Shown: positions 25,701 to 37,700 of the stretch, piece by piece | Layout of the letters: each line of letters opens with the position of its first letter | Numbering within the stretch: the first letter of the stretch is position 1 | Assembly (NCBI GenBank): GCA_905147135.1 | Contig: LR990060.1 | Coordinates: 1,504,001-1,568,000, forward strand | DNA: 64,000 bases | Reading direction: 5' to 3' | Source of the DNA: Blastobasis lacticolella | Taxonomy: Eukaryota > Arthropoda > Insecta > Lepidoptera > Blastobasidae | Made by a program: the position numbers and the translations under genes | Notes under the pieces: model-generated | The model's input: the letters and a program-made list of their open reading frames with translations, nothing else | What the model was told of the DNA's origin: nothing | Databases searched by the model: none

Positions 25701-28700
25701 AGCCCTCACCTGTCTCGCGGGGTGTCCCTGCGGCCCGGTGGCCCTCTCCCTGATGGCCTGCAGGTGGCACTCGAGCCGCCCTATGCACTGTGACCCGTCC
25801 CATAGCCGCAGCCATAGCCACAGCCATAGCCAGCCCTCACCTGTCTCGCGGGGTGTCCCTGCGGCCCGGTGGCCCTCTCCCTGATGGCCTGCAGGTGGCA
25901 CTCGAGCCGCCCTATGCACTGTGACCCGTCCCATAGCCGTAGCCATAGCCACAGCCATAGCCAGCCCTCACCTGTCTCGCGGGGTGTCCCTGCGGCCCGG
26001 TGGCCCTCTCCCTGATGGCCTGCAGGTGGCACTCGAGCCGCCCTATGCACTGTGACCCGTCCCATAGCCGCAGCCATAGCCACAGCCATAGCCAGCCCTC
26101 ACCTGTCTCGCGGGGTGTCCCTGCGGCCCGGTGGCCCTCTCCCTGATGGCCTGCAGGTGGCACTCGAGCCGCCCTATGCACTGTGACCCGTCCCATAGCC
26201 GCAGCCATAGCCACAGCCATAGCCAGCCCTCACCTGTCTCGCGGGGTGTCCCTGCGGCCCGGTGGCCCTCTCCCTGATGGCCTGCAGGTGGCACTCGAGC
26301 CGCCCTATGCACTGTGACCCGTCCCATAGCCATAGCCACAGCCATAGCCAGCCCTCACCTGTCTCGCGGGGTGTCCCTGCGGCCCGGTGGCCCTCTCCCT
26401 GATGGCCTGCAGGTGGCACTCGAGCCGCCCTATGCACTGTGACCCGTCCCATAGCCGTAGCCATAGCCACAGCCATAGCCAGCCCTCACCTGTCTCGCGG
26501 GGTGTCCCTGCGGCCCGGTGGCCCTCTCCCTGATGGCCTGCAGGTGGCACTCGAGCCGTCCTATGCACTGTGACCCGTCCCATAGCCACAGCCACAGCCA
26601 TAGCCAGCCCTCACCTGTCTCGCGGGGTGTCCCTGCGGCCCGGTGGCCCTCTCCCTGATGGCCTGCAGGTGGCACTCGAGCCGCCCTATGCACTGTGACC
26701 CGTCCCATAGCCGTAGCCATAGCCACAGCCATAGCCAGCCCTCACCTGTCTCGCGGGGTGTCCCTGCGGCCCGGTGGCCCTCTCCCTGATGGCCTGCAGG
26801 TGGCACTCGAGCCGCCCTATGCACTGTGACCCGTCCCATAGCCGCAGCCATAGCCACAGCCATAGCCAGCCCTCACCTGTCTCGCGGGGTGTCCCTGCGG
26901 CCCGGTGGCCCTCTCCCTGATGGCCTGCAGGTGGCACTCGAGCCGCCCTATGCACTGTGACCCGTCCCATAGCCGTAGCCATAGCCACAGCCATAGCCAG
27001 CCCTCACCTGTCTCGCGGGGTGTCCCTGCGGCCCGGTGGCCCTCTCCCTGATGGCCTGCAGGTGGCACTCGAGCCGCCCTATGCACTGTGACCCGTCCCA
27101 TAGCCGTAGCCATAGCCACAGCCATAGCCAGCCCTCACCTGTCTCGCGGGGTGTCCCTGCGGCCCGGTGGCCCTCTCCCTGATGGCCTGCAGGTGGCACT
27201 CGAGCCGCCCTATGCACTGTGACCCGTCCCATAGCCGCAGCCATAGCCACAGCCATAGCCAGCCCTCACCTGTCTCGCGGGGTGTCCCTGCGGCCCGGTG
27301 GCCCTCTCCCTGATGGCCTGCAGGTGGCACTCGAGCCGCCCTATGCACTGTGACCCGTCCCATAGCCGTAGCCATAGCCACAGCCATAGCCAGCCCTCAC
27401 CTGTCTCGCGGGGTGTCCCTGCGGCCCGGTGGCCCTCTCCCTGATGGCCTGCAGGTGGCACTCGAGCCGCCCTATGCACTGTGACCCGTCCCATAGCCGT
27501 AGCCATAGCCACAGCCATAGCCAGCCCTCACCTGTCTCGCGGGGTGTCCCTGCGGCCCGGTGGCCCTCTCCCTGATGGCCTGCAGGTGGCACTCGAGCCG
27601 CCCTATGCACTGTGACCCGTCCCATAGCCGTAGCCATAGCCACAGCCATAGCCAGCCCTCACCTGTCTCGCGGGGTGTCCCTGCGGCCCGGTGGCCCTCT
27701 CCCTGATGGCCTGCAGGTGGCACTCGAGCCGCCCTATGCACTGTGACCCGTCCCATAGCCGTAGCCATAGCCACAGCCATAGCCAGCCCTCACCTGTCTC
27801 GCGGGGTGTCCCTGCGGCCCGGTGGCCCTCTCCCTGATGGCCTGCAGGTGGCACTCGAGCCGCCCTATGCACTGTGACCCGTCCCATAGCCGTAGCCATA
27901 GCCACAGCCATAGCCAGCCCTCACCTGTCTCGCGGGGTGTCCCTGCGGCCCGGTGGCCCTCTCCCTGATGGCCTGCAGGTGGCACTCGAGCCGCCCTATG
28001 CACTGTGACCCGTCCCATAGCCGTAGCCATAGCCACAGCCATAGCCAGCCCTCACCTGTCTCGCGGGGTGTCCCTGCGGCCCGGTGGCCCTCTCCCTGAT
28101 GGCCTGCAGGTGGCACTCGAGCCGCCCTATGCACTGTGACCCGTCCCATAGCCATAGCCACAGCCATAGCCAGCCCTCACCTGTCTCGCGGGGTGTCCCT
28201 GCGGCCCGGTGGCCCTCTCCCTGATGGCCTGCAGGTGGCACTCGAGCCGCCCTATGCACTGTGACCCGTCCCATAGCCGCAGCCATAGCCACAGCCATAG
28301 CCAGCCCTCACCTGTCTCGCGGGGTGTCCCTGCGGCCCGGTGGCCCTCTCCCTGATGGCCTGCAGGTGGCACTCGAGCCGCCCTATGCACTGTGACCCGT
28401 CCCATAGCCGTAGCCATAGCCACAGCCATAGCCAGCCCTCACCTGTCTCGCGGGGTGTCCCTGCGGCCCGGTGGCCCTCTCCCTGATGGCCTGCAGGTGG
28501 CACTCGAGCCGCCCTATGCACTGTGACCCGTCCCATAGCCGTAGCCATAGCCACAGCCATAGCCAGCCCTCACCTGTCTCGCGGGGTGTCCCTGCGGCCC
28601 GGTGGCCCTCTCCCTGATGGCCTGCAGGTGGCACTCGAGCCGCCCTATGCACTGTGACCCGTCCCATAGCCGCAGCCATAGCCACAGCCATAGCCAGCCC

Positions 28701-31700
28701 TCACCTGTCTCGCGGGGTGTCCCTGCGGCCCGGTGGCCCTCTCCCTGATGGCCTGCAGGTGGCACTCGAGCCGCCCTATGCACTGTGACCCGTCCCATAG
28801 CCACAGCCATAGCCACAGCCATAGCCAGCCCTCACCTGTCTCGCGGGGTGTCCCTGCGGCCCGGTGGCCCTCTCCCTGATGGCCTGCAGGTGGCACTCGA
28901 GCCGCCCTATGCACTGTGACCCGTCCCATAGCCACAGCCATAGCCACAGCCATAGCCAGCCCTCACCTGTCTCGCGGGGTGTCCCTGCGGCCCGGTGGCC
29001 CTCTCCCTGATGGCCTGCAGGTGGCACTCGAGCCGCCCTATGCACTGTGACCCGTCCCATAGCCGTAGCCATAGCCACAGCCATAGCCAGCCCTCACCTG
29101 TCTCGCGGGGTGTCCCTGCGGCCCGGTGGCCCTCTCCCTGATGGCCTGCAGGTGGCACTCGAGCCGCCCTATGCACTGTGACCCGTCCCATAGCCACAGC
29201 CATAGCCACAGCCATAGCCAGCCCTCACCTGTCTCGCGGGGTGTCCCTGCGGCCCGGTGGCCCTCTCCCTGATGGCCTGCAGGTGGCACTCGAGCCGCCC
29301 TATGCACTGTGACCCGTCCCATAGCCACAGCCATAGCCACAGCCATAGCCAGCCCTCACCTGTCTCGCGGGGTGTCCCTGCGGCCCGGTGGCCCTCTCCC
29401 TGATGGCCTGCAGGTGGCACTCGAGCCGCCCTATGCACTGTGACCCGTCCCATAGCCGTAGCCATAGCCACAGCCATAGCCAGCCCTCACCTGTCTCGCG
29501 GGGTGTCCCTGCGGCCCGGTGGCCCTCTCCCTGATGGCCTGCAGGTGGCACTCGAGCCGCCCTATGCACTGTGACCCGTCCCATAGCCACAGCCATAGCC
29601 ACAGCCATAGCCAGCCCTCACCTGTCTCGCGGGGTGTCCCTGCGGCCCGGTGGCCCTCTCCCTGATGGCCTGCAGGTGGCACTCGAGCCGCCCTATGCAC
29701 TGTGACCCGTCCCATAGCCACAGCCATAGCCACAGCCATAGCCAGCCCTCACCTGTCTCGCGGGGTGTCCCTGCGGCCCGGTGGCCCTCTCCCTGATGGC
29801 CTGCAGGTGGCACTCGAGCCGCCCTATGCACTGTGACCCGTCCCATAGCCGTAGCCATAGCCACAGCCATAGCCAGCCCTCACCTGTCTCGCGGGGTGTC
29901 CCTGCGGCCCGGTGGCCCTCTCCCTGATGGCCTGCAGGTGGCACTCGAGCCGCCCTATGCACTGTGACCCGTCCCATAGCCGCAGCCATAGCCACAGCCA
30001 TAGCCAGCCCTCACCTGTCTCGCGGGGTGTCCCTGCGGCCCGGTGGCCCTCTCCCTGATGGCCTGCAGGTGGCACTCGAGCCGCCCTATGCACTGTGACC
30101 CGTCCCATAGCCGCAGCCATAGCCACAGCCATAGCCAGCCCTCACCTGTCTCGCGGGGTGTCCCTGCGGCCCGGTGGCCCTCTCCCTGATGGCCTGCAGG
30201 TGGCACTCGAGCCGCCCTATGCACTGTGACCCGTCCCATAGCCGTAGCCATAGCCACAGCCATAGCCAGCCCTCACCTGTCTCGCGGGGTGTCCCTGCGG
30301 CCCGGTGGCCCTCTCCCTGATGGCCTGCAGGTGGCACTCGAGCCGCCCTATGCACTGTGACCCGTCCCATAGCCACAGCCATAGCCACAGCCATAGCCAG
30401 CCCTCACCTGTCTCGCGGGGTGTCCCTGCGGCCCGGTGGCCCTCTCCCTGATGGCCTGCAGGTGGCACTCGAGCCGCCCTATGCACTGTGACCCGTCCCA
30501 TAGCCACAGCCATAGCCACAGCCATAGCCAGCCCTCACCTGTCTCGCGGGGTGTCCCTGCGGCCCGGTGGCCCTCTCCCTGATGGCCTGCAGGTGGCACT
30601 CGAGCCGGCGCCGGCTGGCGTCCTGCTTCCGCCGGATCCGCGAGCGCAGGGCCACGGCTTCCAGGGCCGCGGCGGCCGCCAGGGCTGATAGGCGGGACTT
30701 TACGCCTTCCGCCTGGGGGGGTTGATAGATAGATACACTCTTTATTGCGCACAAAACTACAACAAAGAAAATTTAACCGGTCTTTAGGAAGGATTGCGTA
30801 TTTATATTTAGAGAAGGAACAGGCGAGTTTTCACGCCTTCTAGATTGTTTTTTTATTTATTGATTGATACACAAAACAGAGAAAGAACAGGCGGGATGTC
30901 AAGCCGCAAGGCGGAAGTCTGGCGAGTTTATTGTTTCATTAGTACACAAAACAGAGAAGGAACAGTCGAGACTTCAGACCTTCCGCCTGTGAGTGTTTGT
31001 TTGTTATTCATTAATTTTTGTGACACACAAAACAGGAAAAAGTGAGCACCGGAGAATATAAGGAGATGAAACAGCAATGGTCTTAATCTAAATCCTAATC
31101 CAAAACCATCATAACTAAGATAGAAAATGTAGTAAACAAACATTATCGTTTCAAATTCATTTAGACCAGGGACTCCCAAAGTGGTCGATATCGGTTCAAT
31201 AGGGGTCGACATAAACGAAAACTGATTTTGAGGGTCGACGAGGTCTAAAAATCGACCCCTATTAAGTTAACACAAGTTCTTATTTAAAACTTTCAAGATA
31301 GGTAGGTACTGTATTGTTTATGTTGTGTTACGTGTACTAAGAATAATTAATATTTTTGTAGGAAATAGCATTGTTGTAGTAATGTAAAGTCTCAAGTTCG
31401 TACAAGATGAAAAACTCGGCAAGTCTGTGTGGACAAGTTTGTGCAAGATAATGAGTTCGAGCGTACGTCTTTCAGGCGCGTTTTGGCTTGCTCTCTATTT
31501 GACGCTTACGCGATTTAACACGAATGAATTCATGATCAAGTCCAAACATATTCCTGATATTTTACTATTTAACGAGCTTGCACTTAGGTTGAAAGTTCAT
31601 TTGCGTTTTTAAATTCGTTGGAGCTTGAACGATAATAACTCATATAAGTACTCATTTATTTCAAGAGATTACAAAGTTATTACATAGCTGAATTAAGTGA

Positions 31701-34700
31701 AGTAAAGTGATTGAAAAAGTGGTAAACACAACATACAACATATTTTAAATAGGTAGGTATAAAAGTATTTGTAAAAATTACTTACACTTAAGTTGTTACG
31801 TAGGTAGGTACCTAAACTTTGAAGTGTTCAGTTTGCTTTGGTTTCCGTTCTTATGCTGATAGGTACCTACTTACCTAATACGAATTTTCTATACATAATT
31901 ACCTACTATAGTTACTTACCTAATATAGGTATCCAAGTTTATCAATGAGTAAGTCAGTAATACCTAACAAGAATCCATTACCTGGGTGTGATAAAAATAA
32001 GATAGTGTGCAAATTTAACAGTTTATTATTGTTTTTTATTTAGGTAGTGTTTTATTTGCAGGATTACTGCGAGTTTTATGATGGCGGACACGAAAAAAAA
32101 AAAGCCATACCACAGCCATAGAAGAAGCCCATGTGATAATACAAGAAGAGTTGATTACCATCAGCACAGACGAAGAGCTTAAGCAGAAGTTCAACCAAGG
32201 CTATCAGAAGTTCTGGTTGCAACGCAACGTTGAAACACAGTATCCTACATTGTGGAACATTGCTGAAAAATACCTTATCGCTTTTCCATCATCATACCTA
32301 GTTGAAAAAAGTGGTAACAAACATGTTGACGAAAAAAGAAACCGTTTGAAAATCAACGAACGTGGAGATTTAAGGCTGCAACTCACCAATATTGAACTCA
32401 CCAAAATTGGTAGATAGTCACCAGGTTCATCCATCTTTTTATCAGGTTTTATTTTCTCTTTGCGAATTAATACTTTTTTAAATATAATTTCCTACCTACT
32501 TAAGATTCTTTAAGTACTTAATTTGTAATAATCATTATAAATTAAACTTGATATTTACTGAATTGTATGTCTTTTATTTTGTTAAATGTTGATGAGAAAA
32601 TGAAGTCAACTTTACTCACTTAACCAAGTGCAAAGTTTTCCAATTGGTACCTTAGTACCTAGGTATTTTGTATCACTAGGAAAAAACTAAAGATAGGCCC
32701 CCTTATTTATAATAGTCTGCTAACTTAATGCATTGCTAATTCTCACTCTGTCTTCTTCTATTGACCTAAGTCAGAATGAAAAATAACATTCTGTAGCAGC
32801 TGTTTTAAGTTAGCGGACCATTATGAATAAGGGGGTTGATGTTAAAAGTAGGTAATTTGGCCATGGCTGAGGTAACAGTTCATTTTGGAAAAGGGGTCAC
32901 ATGTCCAAAATAGTTTGGGGATCCCTGCTCTACTGTAATTACCTGATCTGTCAAATCCTGGATCACGGTCCAGGCGGACTACGAGCCCAACAGGGACATT
33001 TACGCAAAGATGATTTTAACTAGGTATGCCAAGAACAGTGACGTCACCGGGTCAGATAAGTTTGTGGCATTGGCAATATTGCAGCAAAATGAAAAGCCTG
33101 CTGGAAAAGATTTCTTTCTAGAAATAAGCAGTACCTGTAGTGTTATTTATTACTGTAACAACGAGTATGTTTTATCCTGTGTGCAATAAACTGATAAATA
33201 AATAAAAAATGTACAATATTGTTACAAGTTTACAAAACAAATACAGGCGAAAAAAACAACTTTAACGAAAGCCAATATAGATCCATTTACAATAGTACCC
33301 AAGTAAACAAGTCCCATTGTGCTGACGTAACGTACAAAAGCAACCAATCCATAATTTCAGAACCGATGCTACAGCCCGGCTAGCTCAGTCGGTAGAGCAT
33401 GAGACTCTTAATCTCAGGGTCGTGGGTTCGAGCCCCACGTTGGGCGAACACATTTTTGTTTTTTTTTTCTTGTTTAATATTATTGATAATATTCTTTTGT
33501 TATTAGCATTAATTTGTGATTTTTTATGCTTTAAAATTGCTTAACTTTTTATGGCGAGTCTTAGATAATAAAATAATATTTGTATTGTGCTTTCATGCGA
33601 ATATTGAATGGATTTTTTGATGGAGCTTCTTTGGTAATTTAGCTTGAGCATTACCAGTGCGCAAACATATATATTTGACAAACTTTTTTATAGAAACATT
33701 AATTTTAATCGTAATTAATATTTTACCGAGTGTATATTATATTATTAGCCGAGTGGTGCCCGGCAGAGTAGAATAGCACCAACCCCTTACACTCGTGGGT
33801 GTCGTAAACGGCGACTAATGTTTTCGAGGCAAAATATCTTACGAGTCTCCGTAGACTGGAAAATGGGCAGCAGCGTTTTCCATTGTTATATTTACAACAC
33901 TGCGATCTCCAACCCGCCTGCCAAGCGTGGAGATTATGGCAATAACCTTCCCTTTCGTGGGAGAGGGCTTAAGTCCTGCAGTGGACTGTTATGGGCTGTG
34001 ATGAATATTTTACAATTGTTATGTGTTTATTATTTGGCGCTCTAATTCTTTTCTAGCTTATAAATTGTTGGTTTCTCTCCAACATATTTTCGACAAGCTT
34101 GCTTCTAAAATATTTTTTTTTGTATTTTAATATTTCCCAAATTTTATGTTTTTATTTGTCGCTCTATTTTTCTCTAGTTTAGAATCGTCCACTTTTCTTC
34201 TAACTTCCACACAAAAAAAAACCACGAAAAAAAATTTTTTTTTCATTTCTTTACAATTCCTGCCCCACCAACCTTCTCCCTAGCAGCATGATCCCTCTCC
34301 CGCTGCCGCTGCCCCTTGAACCGGTCTGCGCGCGCGTCGCGCTGCCGCCGCCTTTCCACCAACGCTGCCACGTGGCGCGCCCGGGCTTCCAGGAGGGCCA
34401 GGCGGCGGGCCCCCACCGCCGCTTCGCGGGCCGCTTTCAGTTCCTGGGAGGAAAAAAAGGGAAAAAAATTATGAAATGTAACAAACATTGTGGGTATTAC
34501 AAAAAAAAAGACGAGAAATTTACAAAAAATAAAAAATTTGTTAAAAAAAATATAAAAAATTTCAAAAAATTTAAGTTTTAGGAGAGAATGTGATATACGA
34601 AAAACTTTGCCGTATGGTAGTGGCGCGACGCTGGACTTGTGTCTGCGTATATGGTGTGTGTATGGTGAATCTGGGGTATGGTGTATGTGGAATGTAAGGT

Positions 34701-37700
34701 GTAAAGTATATATGGAATGTGATTTGTGTGTGATTTGTAGTGAGCGATGTCATAATCATCCGATCAGTGATGTATCAGAGGTATAATACAATCCCGCAAG
34801 ATAATTAAATCCAGGTATTTGCGGGACTGAACCATCTTAGTCCCGCTGGATCCAGATATTTGCGTGATCCAGCAGAGTGGACTTAGACCCCAGAAATAAA
34901 TCGTAATAAATACCTTATTAATCTCGTTTCTATGGTTTTAGTTAAAACCTAAAACAAACCGAGCTTTTTGGTACATTTTAAGTTGTATATTAGTAATTTT
35001 AGACTAAGTACTTTACAAATTAAGACATAAATTCAACATCAATATAAATTGAAATAATTACGTAAACACCATAAAATACAATTCCATTGTTTTGGAAATG
35101 CACTTGCGAGCATAACTATCGAACCATCTCTTCTTTCCATATACGCTAATACATTTCTAGCGTTACAATTCTTTAACTTAACTTAAACTTTAAGTCTTAA
35201 TCAATTTTAATTAGGTTTTCGCGGTTTGATAGACAATAAAACAATGATGATCTCTGTATTTAAATAATATATTCAACATAATCGCTTTACGCCAGACAAT
35301 ACGTATGAACAACGCTTCTCTGTAATCCCGCCTCAAAATATTCGACCGAGATAAGTCCCGCAAAATGTATGCGGGATCCCAGTATTTCGGGGTATCCCGG
35401 TATTGCATTCTCTAATCAGAGGTATAGTTTGTGATACTTATAACGAAATGGTGTTTGGCGTGTAACGTGTGGTGTGTGATGTTTTACCAGCTTCCCCATC
35501 CTTTCCCGCCTCATCTGCCGCAGCCGTGTAGTGGTGGCTAGGCACTGATCTTGTGTTTGCGCATATGGTGAGTATGGTATGGTGTGTATTTAATGTGAAG
35601 TGTAAGGTATATGTTAAGGCGGACCCTGGGCCCTCGTGTGCGAAATCACATCCGAGACATTAACGCCAAGATGCTTTTTTTTGTAAGTTATATTTGGAAT
35701 GTGAGGTGTGATTTGTCGCACACATTGTGTGATTTGTAGTGAGCGATGTATCGTGTGTGTTATGTATCTGTGTGTCTGTTTATCTCACCAGCTTCCCCAA
35801 CCGTTCCCTCCTCATCTGCCGTAGCCGTGTAGTCTTGTCTGCGTATATGGTGTGGGTAAGATGAATCTGGGTTTAGCGTGTGTGCAATGTAAAGTTTAAG
35901 GTATATATGAAATGTGATGCATGAGGTGTGTGTCATACACAGTGTGTGATTTGTAGTGAGCGATATATTGTGTGTGATGTGTAAGGTGTGTGTCACAACA
36001 CAGTGTGTGATTTGTAGTGAACGATGTATGGTGTGTGTCATGTGTCTGTGTGTCTGTTTATCTCACCAGTTTCCCCATCCGTTCCCTCCTCATCTGCCGT
36101 AGCCGTGTGGTGGTGGCTCGACACTGATCTTGTGTTTGCGTATATGGTGTGTGTATAATGAATCTAGGTTGTGGTGTGTGTGGAATGTAAGGTGTAAGGT
36201 TTATATGGAATGTGATATGTAGGGTGTGTCAGGTGATTTGTAGTGAGCGATGTATTGTCTGTGGAATGTGAGGTGTGAGGCATATATAAAATCTGAGGTG
36301 TGTATGTGTGGATTGTAGTAACCGGTGTCATCACCATCATCATCATTATCTATATAGGTTTTAATCATCATCATTATCATCATTATCTTACCAGCTTCCC
36401 CATTCTCTCCCGCCTCATCTGCCGTAGCCGAGTGGTGGTGGCCCGGCACTGGTCGAGGAATTCGTGTCTCCTGTTCTGCTCCTCAAGTTGTTTGATGAAC
36501 GCGATCTCTCGCAGTTTTTCCTCCTCGTCATGAGCTTTGCGTACTATGTCCTGGTGGATGGATGGTTTGGTTGGTTATTTTTTTATAATAAGACCACGCT
36601 AAGTATGAGTCGCAAATTAAAAAAAAAACTGTATGGCAACTTATACCAAGTTAGAACGTCATTCATAAAAGTCATAACAAACAATTTGATTTCTGTAGGG
36701 TTGTTTATTTTCGTAACTTTTTTATTAAATAATGGGCAAAACAATTAAACGGAAGTGCGGGAGATAATTTTCAGCATGATTAATAATTTAGACAATAGTT
36801 CAAGCTAATAGTGACCAAATAACTAAATGTTTACAAAAAGAACTGACAAGGAACAAGTTTTGTTTACAAGAAGAACTTTGCCGGTGCGGGGATAATATAG
36901 CCGCCAATGTTGGCAAGCGAAGATGGGTGTTGTGACCAGGGGACCAAGGGCCCGACAGTTGATCGTCGGAAGTTGTATATATGCCGTGGAAGTTGGCACA
37001 TTTCTCTAGCGCGATGCAGGACGGTTAGCGCCATCTATGTGCGAACGCTTGCCAACCTTGTGTTCGTGTACTCGTAATGTGAGTATCGTTGAGTTTCCCT
37101 ATTGGAGCGATAGATGTCGTTACAGACAGATTATCACCAGATTATTGCCATATCCTTACTTTTTAATTTTTACTACTGTCAGTGAATACGAACTTATCGT
37201 GGTCCTATTATATTTTTTAAACTATTTATTGTACACAAGATACGAAACAAAATGACAGAAGTATAGAACACACAACAGGCCTACTTATTTCTGTGAAGAA
37301 ATCTTGTTGGTTGCACAAATAGGACAAATAAATATTATAGATACACTGAAATTATATTAGGGCCAACTTTTCTATCTTTTCTAAAACTATATAAAGAGGG
37401 TCGGTGGTCTAACGGTTAAGAGTTTCGACTCGTAAGCAAGAGCTACCGAGTTCGATACCCCGTACCAATGACTTTTTCTGAGTTATGTTCATTAGTTGAA
37501 CGCTAGCTGATGCTCTTACGGTATGAGAAAACATAGTGATGAAACCTGCACATTCAGGCGACAGAATGTGCAACAATGATCCAATCTGGTCAGGTTTCCC
37601 TGGCAGTAGGGTCACGAAGGTCAGATGGCAGTCGCTCCACTGTAATTACCTGATCTGCCAAATCCTCGTGTCTTAATAACAATACCTTCAAATGCTGATC

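Larger units (their letters stand above)
34600..36380. repeat. GT/TG-rich low-complexity intron sequence
   Basis: Long stretches dominated by TGTGTG, GTATGGTG and GGAATGTAAGGTG-type words repeat irregularly. Embedded in them are the exon 8 tail copies, a copy of the repeat also seen at 21,790-22,200 (34,790-35,410) and a SINE fragment. No coding signal is visible. Confidence 0.7.

Noticed and set aside
24997..30538. CRISPR-like array
   Set aside because: The repeats are contiguous with no unique spacers, the unit derives from an exon, and the DNA is animal.
25126..30752. Some 40 overlapping open frames of about 100 codons with WLWLWL or GYGCGYG runs
   Set aside because: They are produced by the 131-bp unit read in each frame. 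The unit is not a multiple of three and every frame closes within about one unit, so no repeat protein is encoded.
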